Below are positions 8,655 to 16,632 of a DNA stretch of 62,677 nt, piece by piece. Within the stretch, counting starts at the first letter, position 1. Each line of letters opens with the position of its first letter. The DNA is from an uncultured Lachnospiraceae bacterium (lineage in GTDB: Bacteria; Bacillota; Clostridia; Lachnospirales; Lachnospiraceae), in contig CANQDT010000012.1 of the NCBI GenBank assembly GCA_947593735.1, forward strand, positions 1 through 62,677. The letters are read 5' to 3'. Under the pieces are notes generated by a model that was not told the origin of the DNA, searched no databases, and saw nothing but the letters and a program-made list of their open reading frames with translations. Both the position numbers and the translations under genes were made by a program.

Positions 8655-9746
8655 TCAAAGTAAATTCATATAATGGCGTTTTTGTTCCATCGAAGGATGC
8701 ACATATCGGTTCAATGTCATGGCGGAATTAGCGTGTCCTAATATTTCACTCAATGCTTTTACATCAAATTGTTTTTGGACACATGTTGTTGCAAAGGTAT
8801 GCCTCAGATCATGATATCGAATTTCCGGGAGACCGCATTTATGAAGGGACGATTTGAAACTTCGTCGAAGCGTTGCCGGTTCTGTATACCGCATATTATT
8901 TGAAATAATGGGCATGTTTTTTTCGGCTTTTCTTTCTGATAGAATATTCCATAAAAACTGAGGAAGAGGAATATAGCGCATGGAAGCGGAGGTTTTTGGC
9001 GTTCCTGCCGCCAAATACGTACTTCCTTTGTTATCTGAAATACGCTGCACAGTACGACCAACCCTCAGGGATCCGGTTTCATCATCAAAATCTTCCCACA
9101 ATAGCCCGCATACTTCACCCAGACGGAGTCCTGTATAAAGGGACAGCAAAATTCCAAGATTTTGCTCTGTTAAGTTTTCCATCAAATAAACCGACAGATG
9201 TTTCTGCTGCGGCTCTGTTAAGACTTTCATTTCACGCTGTTCCGGTTTTCTGCTTTTTACATTTGCAATCTGGCTGATGATATCATATTGATCTTCGCAG
9301 AAAGCAGCGATAGATTTTACAATCGACAGCATGTCCCGCATATATTTATGGGATACCCCTCCTTTTCCATTGAGCCTGCCGTGCGATAATTTATCATCAA
9401 TAAATTGATGAACCATCGTTTTTGTCAACTTTTTCATATCTGTATTACCGAAATAAGGATGCAGATGCCTGGTAAATAAATATAAATAATTTGCATATGT
9501 CGATGGCTTTACGCGCAGTTTTATATAATCCAGCCATTTCAAACCTGCCTGCTCAAATGTAAGCCTGCATGACCCCGGATATGCCGACATTTTTTTAGCG
9601 CTGGAAATTTTTTCTTTTACTTCCCGATATGTCCTTCCATACACTGATACATAATGTTTTCTTCCATTTATGAATCGACCGTCAAAAAATCTTCCTTCCC
9701 AACGCCCGTCCTTTCTTTTATAAATGTTTTCTCCTCGTTTTCCCAT
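8655..9746 (-). CDS. Tyrosine recombinase/integrase of the invertible segment
   Basis: 363 residues, RBS AGGAGG before ATG. The N-terminal residues 1-60 resemble an arm-binding (AP2-like integrase) domain, rich in Gly/Arg/Tyr. A core-binding SAM-like domain follows at about 65-165 (FEQAGLKWLDYIKLRVKP). The catalytic domain has Arg in TGLRLGEVCGLLW, His-x-x-Arg in HDLRHTFATT, His in LGHANS and the nucleophile Tyr in LNRYVHPS. All expected catalytic residues are present, so it should be active. It lies wholly inside inverted 21-bp sites and is not next to any phage or conjugation gene. The most economical role is inversion of its own segment (inference); a remnant integrase is the alternative. 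Confidence 0.93.
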   Translation of the reverse strand: MGKRGENIYKRKDGRWEGRFFDGRFINGRKHYVSVYGRTYREVKEKISSAKKMSAYPGSCRLTFEQAGLKWLDYIKLRVKPSTYANYLYLFTRHLHPYFGNTDMKKLTKTMVHQFIDDKLSHGRLNGKGGVSHKYMRDMLSIVKSIAAFCEDQYDIISQIANVKSRKPEQREMKVLTEPQQKHLSVYLMENLTEQNLGILLSLYTGLRLGEVCGLLWEDFDDETGSLRVGRTVQRISDNKGSTYLAAGTPKTSASMRYIPLPQFLWNILSERKAEKNMPIISNNMRYTEPATLRRSFKSSLHKCGLPEIRYHDLRHTFATTCVQKQFDVKALSEILGHANSAMTLNRYVHPSMEQKRHYMNLL

Positions 9747-9775
9747 TGTAAAATCCTCCTTTTGGTCAGTGTACC

Positions 9776-9790
9776 ATAAATTTGACGGTT
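9776..9790. repeat. Direct repeat copy B upstream of the recombinase gene
   Basis: ATAAATTTGACGGTT, partner of the copy at 8568-8582. It lies about 30 bp upstream of the recombinase start codon, where recombinase binding could autoregulate expression (inference). Confidence 0.5.
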
Positions 9791-9855
9791 TATAGATAAA
9801 ACATACGTAAATTATATATATTTTTCATAAAAGCGCTACCTATTACGGCTATGAG

Positions 9856-9870
9856 ATAATGGTACATTAT
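9856..9870. repeat. Short inverted repeat in the recombinase upstream region
   Basis: ATAATG-GTA-CATTAT, 6-bp arms with a 3-bp centre, between the recombinase gene and the outward promoter. Possible operator; nothing else supports it. Confidence 0.35.
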
Positions 9871-9900
9871 GTAAATGGGGACATTTTTTCTAGAAAAGAG

Positions 9901-9929
9901 TTGTATTTTCCCCCAAATTATGATATAAG
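9901..9929 (+). promoter_or_regulatory. Outward-facing sigma-A-type promoter inside the invertible segment
   Basis: -35 TTGTAT (9901-9906), exactly 17-bp spacer, -10 TATAAG (9924-9929), in an AT-rich tract. It reads rightwards through the right inverted repeat into a gene-free stretch and meets a terminator at 10029-10081. After inversion it would read leftwards into the helicase, with the start site about 60 bp before the ATG. Confidence 0.6.
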
Positions 9930-9948
9930 AATATAGGTGTCTTACATG

Positions 9949-9969
9949 TTTTAAGTAACCTACTTAAAA
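9949..9969. repeat. Right inverted repeat of the putative invertible segment (IRR)
   Basis: 9-bp arms TTTTAAGTA and TACTTAAAA around the centre ACC; inverted partner of 8496-8516. No gene lies between this site and tRNA-Glu. Confidence 0.85.
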
Positions 9970-10028
9970 ACTTCCATACAATAATTGTATCCTTTCTCTG
10001 TTATTTTATTCATTCGTCATCGCAATAT

Positions 10029-10081
10029 AAAAAGACCATTGCCATGCTAAGTAAATGTTAGCAAATGCAATGGTCTTTTTT
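10029..10081. terminator. Bidirectional terminator after tRNA-Glu
   Basis: Arms AAAAAGACCATTGC and GCAATGGTCTTTTT, with an inner GCTAA/TTAGC hairpin, give a T run on both strands. It ends tRNA-Glu transcripts from the right and would also stop the outward promoter of the recombinase segment from the left. Confidence 0.85.
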
Positions 10082-10084
10082 ATA

Positions 10085-10156
10085 CAGTACCAAGGGGAGT
10101 CGAACCCCTGATTCCGCCGTGAGAGGGCGGCGTCTTAACCACTTGACCATGGTACC
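10085..10156 (-). tRNA. tRNA-Glu (anticodon CTC)
   Basis: 72-nt cloverleaf. Acceptor GGTACCA pairs with TGGTACT (terminal G-U). The D loop contains AAGTGGTTAAGA. Anticodon stem CCGCC/GGCGG holds the loop CTCTCAC, anticodon CUC. The T arm has GGTTCGACTCC. The 3' CCA is not encoded. Confidence 0.95.
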
Positions 10157-10274
10157 ATGTCATAACGACAAATGCTATTATAACAGAATTTCCGAAGATT
10201 GCAAGTATTTTTTCCCTTTTTTCCAGAAACGTTCTCCCGATATCCTCATACTGCCAGATTATGACTTGCCCCTG

Positions 10275-10703
10275 TCATTCTTCCAGATATCGCTCCTCAA
10301 ACTCCTCTACCGGAAGCTCCAATTTCTCCCTCTCCTCATTGACCGCCCGGATCGTTTCATACATGGTCTCCAGGCACTCGGTACAGGATTCCCGGTCTAC
10401 GACAACAAAGTTGTCGCCCGGATATTTCGCGTCATAATAAAAATCCTTCAGCATTGACAGCGCGCCTTTATCGAGAAAAAATTCCGGCAGGACTTTGTGG
10501 ATCTCCATATAGAGCGCACGGAGATTATGCCCGTTCATCAGTTTTTCGATTCCGACGCAGGTATGTTCCGCCAGCGATTTGATCATCTTTTCTGTTACCT
10601 GCTGCGCTCCCACGGCAATATTGTTATATAACGGTGTGCCGAGCGTGCACTGCAGATATTTGAGATCCTCGCAGGCGATGGAATAATAATCGTTTTTCTT
10701 CAT
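10275..10703 (-). CDS. HEPN-domain protein (HepT-like), paired with MNT
   Basis: 142-residue, mostly helical protein. The segment GHNLRALYMEIHK has the Gly-His-Asn-Leu of small HEPN proteins paired with nucleotidyltransferases and an Arg-x6-His arrangement compatible with the HEPN RNase R-x4-6-H motif. In HepT/MntA-type systems the HEPN protein is an RNase toxin silenced by AMPylation from its partner (family knowledge). Its ATG overlaps the partner's TGA by 4 bp (10700-10703), indicating translational coupling. Whether it is an active toxin or an adaptor of another function cannot be told from the sequence. Confidence 0.75.
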   Translation of the reverse strand: MKKNDYYSIACEDLKYLQCTLGTPLYNNIAVGAQQVTEKMIKSLAEHTCVGIEKLMNGHNLRALYMEIHKVLPEFFLDKGALSMLKDFYYDAKYPGDNFVVVDRESCTECLETMYETIRAVNEEREKLELPVEEFEERYLEE

Positions 10704-11020
10704 AGGAGCCTCCTGTAGTCGCGTCTTAAATTCTGCGCGAACAAAGATTGGTCATGATCGAAATATTCCGGGGTCACATAAATGATATCCGCGCCAAACG
10801 ATTCGGCTTCCTCCCGCAATTCTCCGGAAACAGCCCGACCCGGCCGCTCATCCGTTATAATACAGAAATCCACGTCGCTGCCCGACTTATACTCGTCTCT
10901 GGCATAACTGCCGAACACGCCAACCTGTTCAAACGCGATGCCGCTTTCCCTGATCAGGTCCAGCACTTTTTCCGCCCTGTTTTGAAAATCCTGATATAAA
11001 ACGTCGCTGATCCGAGACAT
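10700..11020 (-). CDS. Minimal nucleotidyltransferase (MNT domain, MntA-like)
   Basis: 106 residues from the ATG of MSRISDVLYQ. A GTG start at 11086 would add 22 residues but has no RBS. The nucleotidyltransferase signature G-S-x10-D-x-D is intact in GSYARDEYKSGSDVDFC, with a downstream acidic strand, as in enzymes that AMPylate a HEPN toxin. It forms a two-gene unit with the HEPN gene, with its own promoter at 11118-11146 and no link to polC. A two-component antitoxin/toxin role is an inference from the pairing. Confidence 0.8.
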   Translation of the reverse strand: MSRISDVLYQDFQNRAEKVLDLIRESGIAFEQVGVFGSYARDEYKSGSDVDFCIITDERPGRAVSGELREEAESFGADIIYVTPEYFDHDQSLFAQNLRRDYRRLL

Positions 11021-11117
11021 GAATCGATCCCCAGTCCTTATACTATCGTTTACTACCTCGCCAAACTTCCAGGCATATATTCTCACCAGGCTCGATAAAA
11101 CCTCGCCAAGTGATCAT

Positions 11118-11146
11118 ATTATACCATAAATGCAGTCGCTGTGCAA
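11118..11146 (-). promoter_or_regulatory. Promoter of the MNT-HEPN pair
   Basis: On the minus strand, TTGCAC (11146-11141), 17-bp spacer and a perfect -10 TATAAT (11123-11118). It lies in the short gap after polC. Confidence 0.6.
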
Positions 11147-11165
11147 ATACCGAAATCCGGAGGAC

Positions 11166-14100
11166 TCAGAACTGGAAACTGATCTGATTGGTTTCCGGTA
11201 TATCCCCGAGCAGCCCCAGCTCCGCCATCTTGTCCGTGATCGTCTTGCTGACGCGGGTGCGCAGGCGAAAATCTTCTTTTGACAGAAACTCCCCTTTCCG
11301 CGCTTCCTCCGCGATTGCTGTCGCGGCTCGTTCTCCCAGTCCGTCAATCGCGTTGAGGGACGGCATGATCTTTCCATCGATGATCTGGAATTTCTTGTCG
11401 TCCGCCCGGTACAGATCAAGCGGAAGGAACGAAAATCCCCTCGCGTACATTTCCTGGACGATCCGCATGTCTTTTAATGTATCCTGGTCTTTCTGGGACA
11501 GGTCTTCTTTTTTCCGGCTGCGGATCACGTTCATGTGGTACGAAAGCCGCTCCGGTCCCATACACATCAGCTCATAATTAAACGCGCTCGCGCGGATACC
11601 GAAATAAGACGCGTAATATGCCAGCGGATAAAACACTTTGTAATACGCGATCCTCCACGCCATCATGACATAAGCCGCCGCGTGCGCTTTCGGGAACATA
11701 TATTTGATTTTTTTACATGACTCGATATACCATTCCTGGATATGATGTGCGCGCATTTCTTTTTCCCATTCCGGTTTCAGCCCTTTCCCTTTCCGCACGC
11801 TCTCCATGATCGTAAATGAAAGCCCTTTTTCCAGCCCCATATGGATCAGATAGGTCATAATGCTGTCCCGGGTGCTGATACAGGTCGAAATGGTACAGTC
11901 GCCGTTTTCAATATAATCATGCGCGTTCCCAAGCCATACGTCGGTTCCGTGGGACAATCCGGAAATACAGACAAGGTCGGAAAAATTCTGCGGGTTCGTA
12001 TCCTTCAGCATCCCGATCACAAAATCCGTCCCAAACTCCGGGATCCCGAGGCACCCGAGCTCCGTTCCGCCGACATCGGACGGCTGGATCCCAAGCGCGC
12101 TCGTATTATGGAACAGCGACATCACTGCTTTGTCGTCCAGGGAGATCGTCTTTGCGTCAACGCCGGTCAGATCCTCCAGGCTCCGGATCATCGTCGGATC
12201 ATCATGCCCGAGGATATCCAGCTTCAGCAGGTTGTGGTCGATCGAATGATATTCAAAATGCGTGGTGATCACGCCGGAGCCCGCGTCATTGGCGGGATGC
12301 TGGATCGCGGTAAATTCATAGATCTCCCGGTCGCGGGGAACGACAATGATCCCTCCGGGATGCTGGCCGGTCGTCCGTTTCGGTCCGGTACAGCCGACCG
12401 CGAGACGGTCGATCTCACAGTTCCGCTTGGAAATGCCGCGTTCATGGAAATAATTGTAGACGTATCCCCTTGCCGTTTTTTCCGCCACCGTGCCGATGGT
12501 TCCCGCCCGGAACGCGTGACCTGTTCCAAACAGTTCTTCCGTATATTTATGCGCGCATGCCTGGTAATCTCCCGAGAAATTTAAGTCGATATCCGGCTCT
12601 TTGTCCCCATTGAAGCCAAGGAAAGTTTCAAACGGAATATCGTGGCCTTCCTTCTTCATCATGGTTCCGCAGCGCGGGCATGCCCGATCCGGCATATCGC
12701 AGCCGGACTGACCGGCATATGCCTGTACTTCCTCCGAATCAAAATCCGTGTAATAACAGGACGGGCATATATAATGCGGGGGCAGCGGGTTCACTTCGGT
12801 GATACCAGCCATCGTCGCCGCAAACGAAGAGCCGACCGAACCGCGGGAACCGACCAGATATCCGTGGTCGTTGGAATCCCATACAAGCTTCTGCGCGATG
12901 ATATACATAACGGCAAATCCGTTGGAAATAATGGAATCCAGCTCCCGCTCCAGGCGGCTCTTCACGACGGGCGGAAGCTCCGGCCCATAGATCTCATGCG
13001 CCCGCCTGTAGCAGATCTCCGTCAATGTCTCATCCGATTTCTCGATCACCGGCGGACACTTGTCCGGCAGGACCGGCGCGATCTTCTCGATCCATCCGGC
13101 GACAAGGCGGGTATTATCGATCACGACTTCTTTCGCCTTTTCCGGAGTCAGATAATCAAATTCCTTCAACATTTCCTCTGTCGTCCGGAAATACAGCGGT
13201 GCCTGCTGGTCCGCGTCCCGGAATCTTTTTCCCGCCATCATGATCCGGCGGTACTGCTCGTCCTCCGGCTCAAGGAAATGGACGTCGCACGTCGCGACGA
13301 CCGGTTTCTTATATTCTTCTCCAAGCGCGATGATTTTTTTGTTTATATCGATCAGCTGTTCCTTCGACGTGATCCAGGAGCTCTCGTCCCCGATTAAAAA
13401 CTCGTTGTTTCCGAGCGGCTGGATCTCCAGATAATCATAATATTCCACGATCTTCGCAATCTCCTCTTTCGGTCGGTCGCTTAGGATCGCCTGATAGAGT
13501 TCCCCCGCTTCGCAGGCGGTTCCGAGGATCAGTCCTTCGCGGTATTTTGAGATCAGGCTTTTCGGCATCCGTGGACGGCGGTTGAAGTATTCCAGATGGG
13601 AAGATGATACCAGCCGGTTCATGTTGACGCGCCCTGTCTCGTTCTGGATCAGGATGATCCCGTGGTAATAGGGCAGCTTTTTGATCGCTTCCGCGCTCAT
13701 CTCCCCCTGGTCATTCAGACAATCGACGCAGGCGATTCCGCGCTTCTCGAGCATACCGAGGAATTTCAGGAAAATTTCCGCCGTCGCTCCGGCGTCGTCC
13801 ACCGCCCGATGGTGGTTTTCCAAAAGAACGCCGAGTTCCTTCGCGACATTGTTCAGCCGGTAGCGGCTGAGGTTCGGAAGCAACATCCGGGCAAGCGCGA
13901 CCGTATCAAGATAAGTCGGCTGAAATCCGAGACCGAGCGCCGCCGCGTTGTGGGCGATAAAGCCGATATCGAATTTCGCGTTGTGCGCAACAAGGGCGCA
14001 TCCATCGCAAAATGCCAGAAATTCCGGCAGCACCTGCCCGATCGGGCGCGCGTCGGCGACCATCGCGTCGCTGATTCCGGTCAGCTCCGTGATCCGGTAT

Positions 14101-15554
14101 GGGATCGGCTCCTCCGGGTTCACAAACGTGCTGTAGGTATCCCTGATCACGCCCTGTTCCACTTTGACCGCGCCGATCTCAATGATCTTGTTATATTCCG
14201 CGCTGAACCCGGTCGTCTCGATATCGAATACGACATAGGAATCCATCCAGGTCTGTCCGTGCGGATTGACGACAATATCCTGCTCGTCGTCGACAATATA
14301 GGCTTCCACGCCGTATATGATTTTAAACGGATCCTCTTTCTCCAGGCAGTGATACGCGACCGGAAACGCCTGGAGCACGCCGTGGTCGGTAATGGCGATC
14401 GTGTCGTGTCCCCATTCCTTCGCCGTTTTGATCAGTTTCGCGATATCGACTACGCTGTCCATTTCGCTCATCATCGTATGTAAATGGAGCTCAACGCGTT
14501 TTTCCGCGCTGTGGTCCATCCGTTTTACCCGGAAATCCGGTATTTCCTTCATCCCGCGGATCGTGCCGAGCGCGATCTCCCTGCTGAAATCATCATATTT
14601 CGCGATCGCTTTGACCCGGTAAAAACGCCCCTGTTCCAGCCACGCCAGAAGCTCCGCAAGCTCTTCATTTTTTATAAAGATCTTTCCGCGGATGGAATCC
14701 GTAAAATCCGTAATGACAAACGTGACGACCGTCTTTTCATTCCTGATCTCACGCGTCTGGATCGAGAGAATCTGTCCATGGACGACCACCTCTCCGATCT
14801 CCTCCGTGATCGCCTCGATCGGCGTCAGTTCCCCTTCGCAGTCCCGGCCGTACAGGACGTCCCGCTGTTTCTTCCCTTTTCGGTATGAGGGTTTTGCCGG
14901 CTCCTTGTCCGGTCTTTTTGACGGATTCCCGGATGAGCGGGGCGCCGCGTCCCGCGCGCTTTCGCCGGATCCCGTCTGCGTTCCCTGCGCGTGAATGACT
15001 TCCTGGCGCAGCTTATGCCGGTTCGCCTCATAAAGCGCCTGCTTTTGCGCTTCCGTATAATCGAACCCGACCGTGATCTTTTTGCGGAACATCCGGTCAA
15101 ACAGCCCCTCCAGCCATTCTTTCAGCTCGCCGGAGCGGTTTTTGGCAAGAAACGTATCCTCCATGAGCAGCGTCACGATATCGCCGTCAACGAACCATTC
15201 CGCTTTTCTCGCGAGGTTATATAAAACACTGCTGGAATCATGCAGGATCTGCATCAGGTCATCCCTGTAATCCCGGATCAGGTATTCCGGCGTATAGCGG
15301 TCAGACAGATGGTATTCCATATGAAAAACGACAGACATGCCCGCGCCCGAAAAAGAAGCCTCCCGGATGAGACGCTCCATTGCCCTGACATGCCTGTATT
15401 CGATATAATGGTCGCTGTGCAGATAAAAAACGATCTTTTTTTCTTTCTGATGGACGACTGCCTTTTCTACCTGGGCATCGCGGAACTGCCGGGCACACTC
15501 CTGCCCCTGGTCAGGTTCCGGAAATACCTCATAAAATGTCTGCCGTTTTTCCAC
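11166..15554 (-). CDS. polC: DNA polymerase III alpha subunit, PolC type
   Basis: 1462 residues, the full length of the Gram-positive replicative polymerase. Order: N-terminal domain and Lys/Arg-rich linker (to about residue 230), OB domain, PHP domain (HLHTMMSEMDSVVD, ITDHGV), inserted DEDDh proofreading exonuclease (VFDIETTGFSAEYNKIIEIGAV, VAHNAKFDIGF), the rest of PHP, then palm and fingers (VGSRGSVGSSFAATMAGI, PDIDLNFSGDYQ), a Cys4 zinc site (CPSC..CPRC) and a tail domain. The start is GTG with GGAGTGAG upstream. It lies 2 bp after ispG, in the usual Firmicutes neighbourhood. Confidence 0.97.
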   Translation of the reverse strand: MEKRQTFYEVFPEPDQGQECARQFRDAQVEKAVVHQKEKKIVFYLHSDHYIEYRHVRAMERLIREASFSGAGMSVVFHMEYHLSDRYTPEYLIRDYRDDLMQILHDSSSVLYNLARKAEWFVDGDIVTLLMEDTFLAKNRSGELKEWLEGLFDRMFRKKITVGFDYTEAQKQALYEANRHKLRQEVIHAQGTQTGSGESARDAAPRSSGNPSKRPDKEPAKPSYRKGKKQRDVLYGRDCEGELTPIEAITEEIGEVVVHGQILSIQTREIRNEKTVVTFVITDFTDSIRGKIFIKNEELAELLAWLEQGRFYRVKAIAKYDDFSREIALGTIRGMKEIPDFRVKRMDHSAEKRVELHLHTMMSEMDSVVDIAKLIKTAKEWGHDTIAITDHGVLQAFPVAYHCLEKEDPFKIIYGVEAYIVDDEQDIVVNPHGQTWMDSYVVFDIETTGFSAEYNKIIEIGAVKVEQGVIRDTYSTFVNPEEPIPYRITELTGISDAMVADARPIGQVLPEFLAFCDGCALVAHNAKFDIGFIAHNAAALGLGFQPTYLDTVALARMLLPNLSRYRLNNVAKELGVLLENHHRAVDDAGATAEIFLKFLGMLEKRGIACVDCLNDQGEMSAEAIKKLPYYHGIILIQNETGRVNMNRLVSSSHLEYFNRRPRMPKSLISKYREGLILGTACEAGELYQAILSDRPKEEIAKIVEYYDYLEIQPLGNNEFLIGDESSWITSKEQLIDINKKIIALGEEYKKPVVATCDVHFLEPEDEQYRRIMMAGKRFRDADQQAPLYFRTTEEMLKEFDYLTPEKAKEVVIDNTRLVAGWIEKIAPVLPDKCPPVIEKSDETLTEICYRRAHEIYGPELPPVVKSRLERELDSIISNGFAVMYIIAQKLVWDSNDHGYLVGSRGSVGSSFAATMAGITEVNPLPPHYICPSCYYTDFDSEEVQAYAGQSGCDMPDRACPRCGTMMKKEGHDIPFETFLGFNGDKEPDIDLNFSGDYQACAHKYTEELFGTGHAFRAGTIGTVAEKTARGYVYNYFHERGISKRNCEIDRLAVGCTGPKRTTGQHPGGIIVVPRDREIYEFTAIQHPANDAGSGVITTHFEYHSIDHNLLKLDILGHDDPTMIRSLEDLTGVDAKTISLDDKAVMSLFHNTSALGIQPSDVGGTELGCLGIPEFGTDFVIGMLKDTNPQNFSDLVCISGLSHGTDVWLGNAHDYIENGDCTISTCISTRDSIMTYLIHMGLEKGLSFTIMESVRKGKGLKPEWEKEMRAHHIQEWYIESCKKIKYMFPKAHAAAYVMMAWRIAYYKVFYPLAYYASYFGIRASAFNYELMCMGPERLSYHMNVIRSRKKEDLSQKDQDTLKDMRIVQEMYARGFSFLPLDLYRADDKKFQIIDGKIMPSLNAIDGLGERAATAIAEEARKGEFLSKEDFRLRTRVSKTITDKMAELGLLGDIPETNQISFQF

Positions 15555-15556
15555 GC

Positions 15557-16615
15557 TTACTCACTCCATTGTTCCAGTTCAAGCCGAAGCTGCGCGAGCA
15601 GCTCGCTCTCCGGTACTTTTCTGATCACTTCTCCCCGGCGGAAGATCAACCCTTCCCCGTTTCCGCCCGCAACGCCAAGATCCGCTTCCTTCGCCTCCCC
15701 GGGACCGTTCACGGCGCATCCCATGACCGCCACCTTCAGCGCGAGATGGTCAAATTCTGCCGCCATCGCCTCCACCTGACCGGCAAGCGAAATAAGGTCA
15801 ATATTGGTTCTGCCGCAGGTCGGGCACGAGATCACTTCGATACCGCCCTTTCGCAGCCCCAGCGTTTTTAATATCGCCCGGGCGACCGTCACTTCCTGGA
15901 CCGGATCGCCGGTCAGCGACACGCGGACCGTATCGCCGATCCCCATCTGGAGGATGATCCCAAGCCCGACGGATGATTTGATCGTTCCGCTGAATACTGT
16001 CCCCGCCTCCGTGATCCCGACATGGATCGGATAATCGGTCTGCCGGGCGAGCAACTGGTGTGCCCTCACAGACATCGGGACGTCGGACGATTTAATGCTG
16101 ATCACGAGATTATCATAATCCATCGCTTCCATGAGGCGGACCTTATCCATCGCGCTCTGTACGAGTCCTTCCGCCGTCACTTTCCCATATTTTTGGATCA
16201 GCGGTTTCTCCAGCGACCCGCTGTTGACGCCGATCCGGATCGGAACGCCGTATTCTTTCGCCTTATCGACGACCGCGCGCACCTGTTCCTCCGAACCGAT
16301 ATTGCCCGGATTGATCCGGATCTTGTCCGCGCCGTTTTCGATCGCCGCAATGGCAAGCTGGTAATGAAAATGAATATCCGCGACGAGCGGGATATGGATC
16401 TGCTTTTTTATCTCTTTGATCGCGGACGCGGCTTCCATGGTCGGCACAGTACAGCGCACGATCTGGCAGCCGGCGTCCTCAAGCCGCCGGATCTGCTCCA
16501 CCGTTTCCGCAATATGCTCCGTTTTTGTATTCGTCATGGACTGGATCAGGATCGGGTTGCCTCCCCCGATCACCCGGTCCCCGATCCGGATCTGTTTTGT
16601 TTTTTCCCGATGCAT
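15557..16615 (-). CDS. ispG: 4-hydroxy-3-methylbut-2-en-1-yl diphosphate synthase
   Basis: MEP-pathway iron-sulfur enzyme reducing methylerythritol cyclodiphosphate to HMBPP. About 352 residues from the ATG of MHREKTKQIRIG, chosen for the RBS AAAGGATTG; an upstream TTG extension lies in the leader. A TIM-barrel begins with GGGNPILIQSMTNT. The C-terminal half carries the 4Fe-4S ligands in ISCPTCGRTNIDL and VMGCAVNGPGEA. With dxr just upstream and ispH elsewhere in the window, three MEP steps are present. Confidence 0.96.
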   Translation of the reverse strand: MHREKTKQIRIGDRVIGGGNPILIQSMTNTKTEHIAETVEQIRRLEDAGCQIVRCTVPTMEAASAIKEIKKQIHIPLVADIHFHYQLAIAAIENGADKIRINPGNIGSEEQVRAVVDKAKEYGVPIRIGVNSGSLEKPLIQKYGKVTAEGLVQSAMDKVRLMEAMDYDNLVISIKSSDVPMSVRAHQLLARQTDYPIHVGITEAGTVFSGTIKSSVGLGIILQMGIGDTVRVSLTGDPVQEVTVARAILKTLGLRKGGIEVISCPTCGRTNIDLISLAGQVEAMAAEFDHLALKVAVMGCAVNGPGEAKEADLGVAGGNGEGLIFRRGEVIRKVPESELLAQLRLELEQWSE

Positions 16616-16632
16616 ATTTACAATCCTTTCTC

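Larger units (their letters stand above)
8496..9969. other. Putative invertible DNA segment with its own tyrosine recombinase
   Basis: The segment is bounded by inverted 21-bp sites. From left to right it contains a minus-strand terminator (8525-8563), the recombinase gene (8655-9746) and a plus-strand promoter (9901-9929) pointing out through the right repeat. Inversion would place that promoter about 65 bp upstream of the helicase start, reading into it, and move the terminator to the far side. In the sequenced orientation the terminator blocks recombinase transcripts from entering the helicase, and the promoter fires away from it. This is the architecture of an invertible promoter switch. 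Inversion itself is inferred, not seen. Confidence 0.7.

Noticed and set aside
8496-9969. The repeats as attL/attR of an element integrated next to tRNA-Glu
   Set aside because: Integration leaves direct repeats and usually part of the tRNA end; here the sites are inverted in centre and flanks, lie over 110 bp from the tRNA and share nothing with it.
13662-14483. 273-residue plus-strand frame inside polC
   Set aside because: Antisense to the proofreading exonuclease region; no RBS or family.
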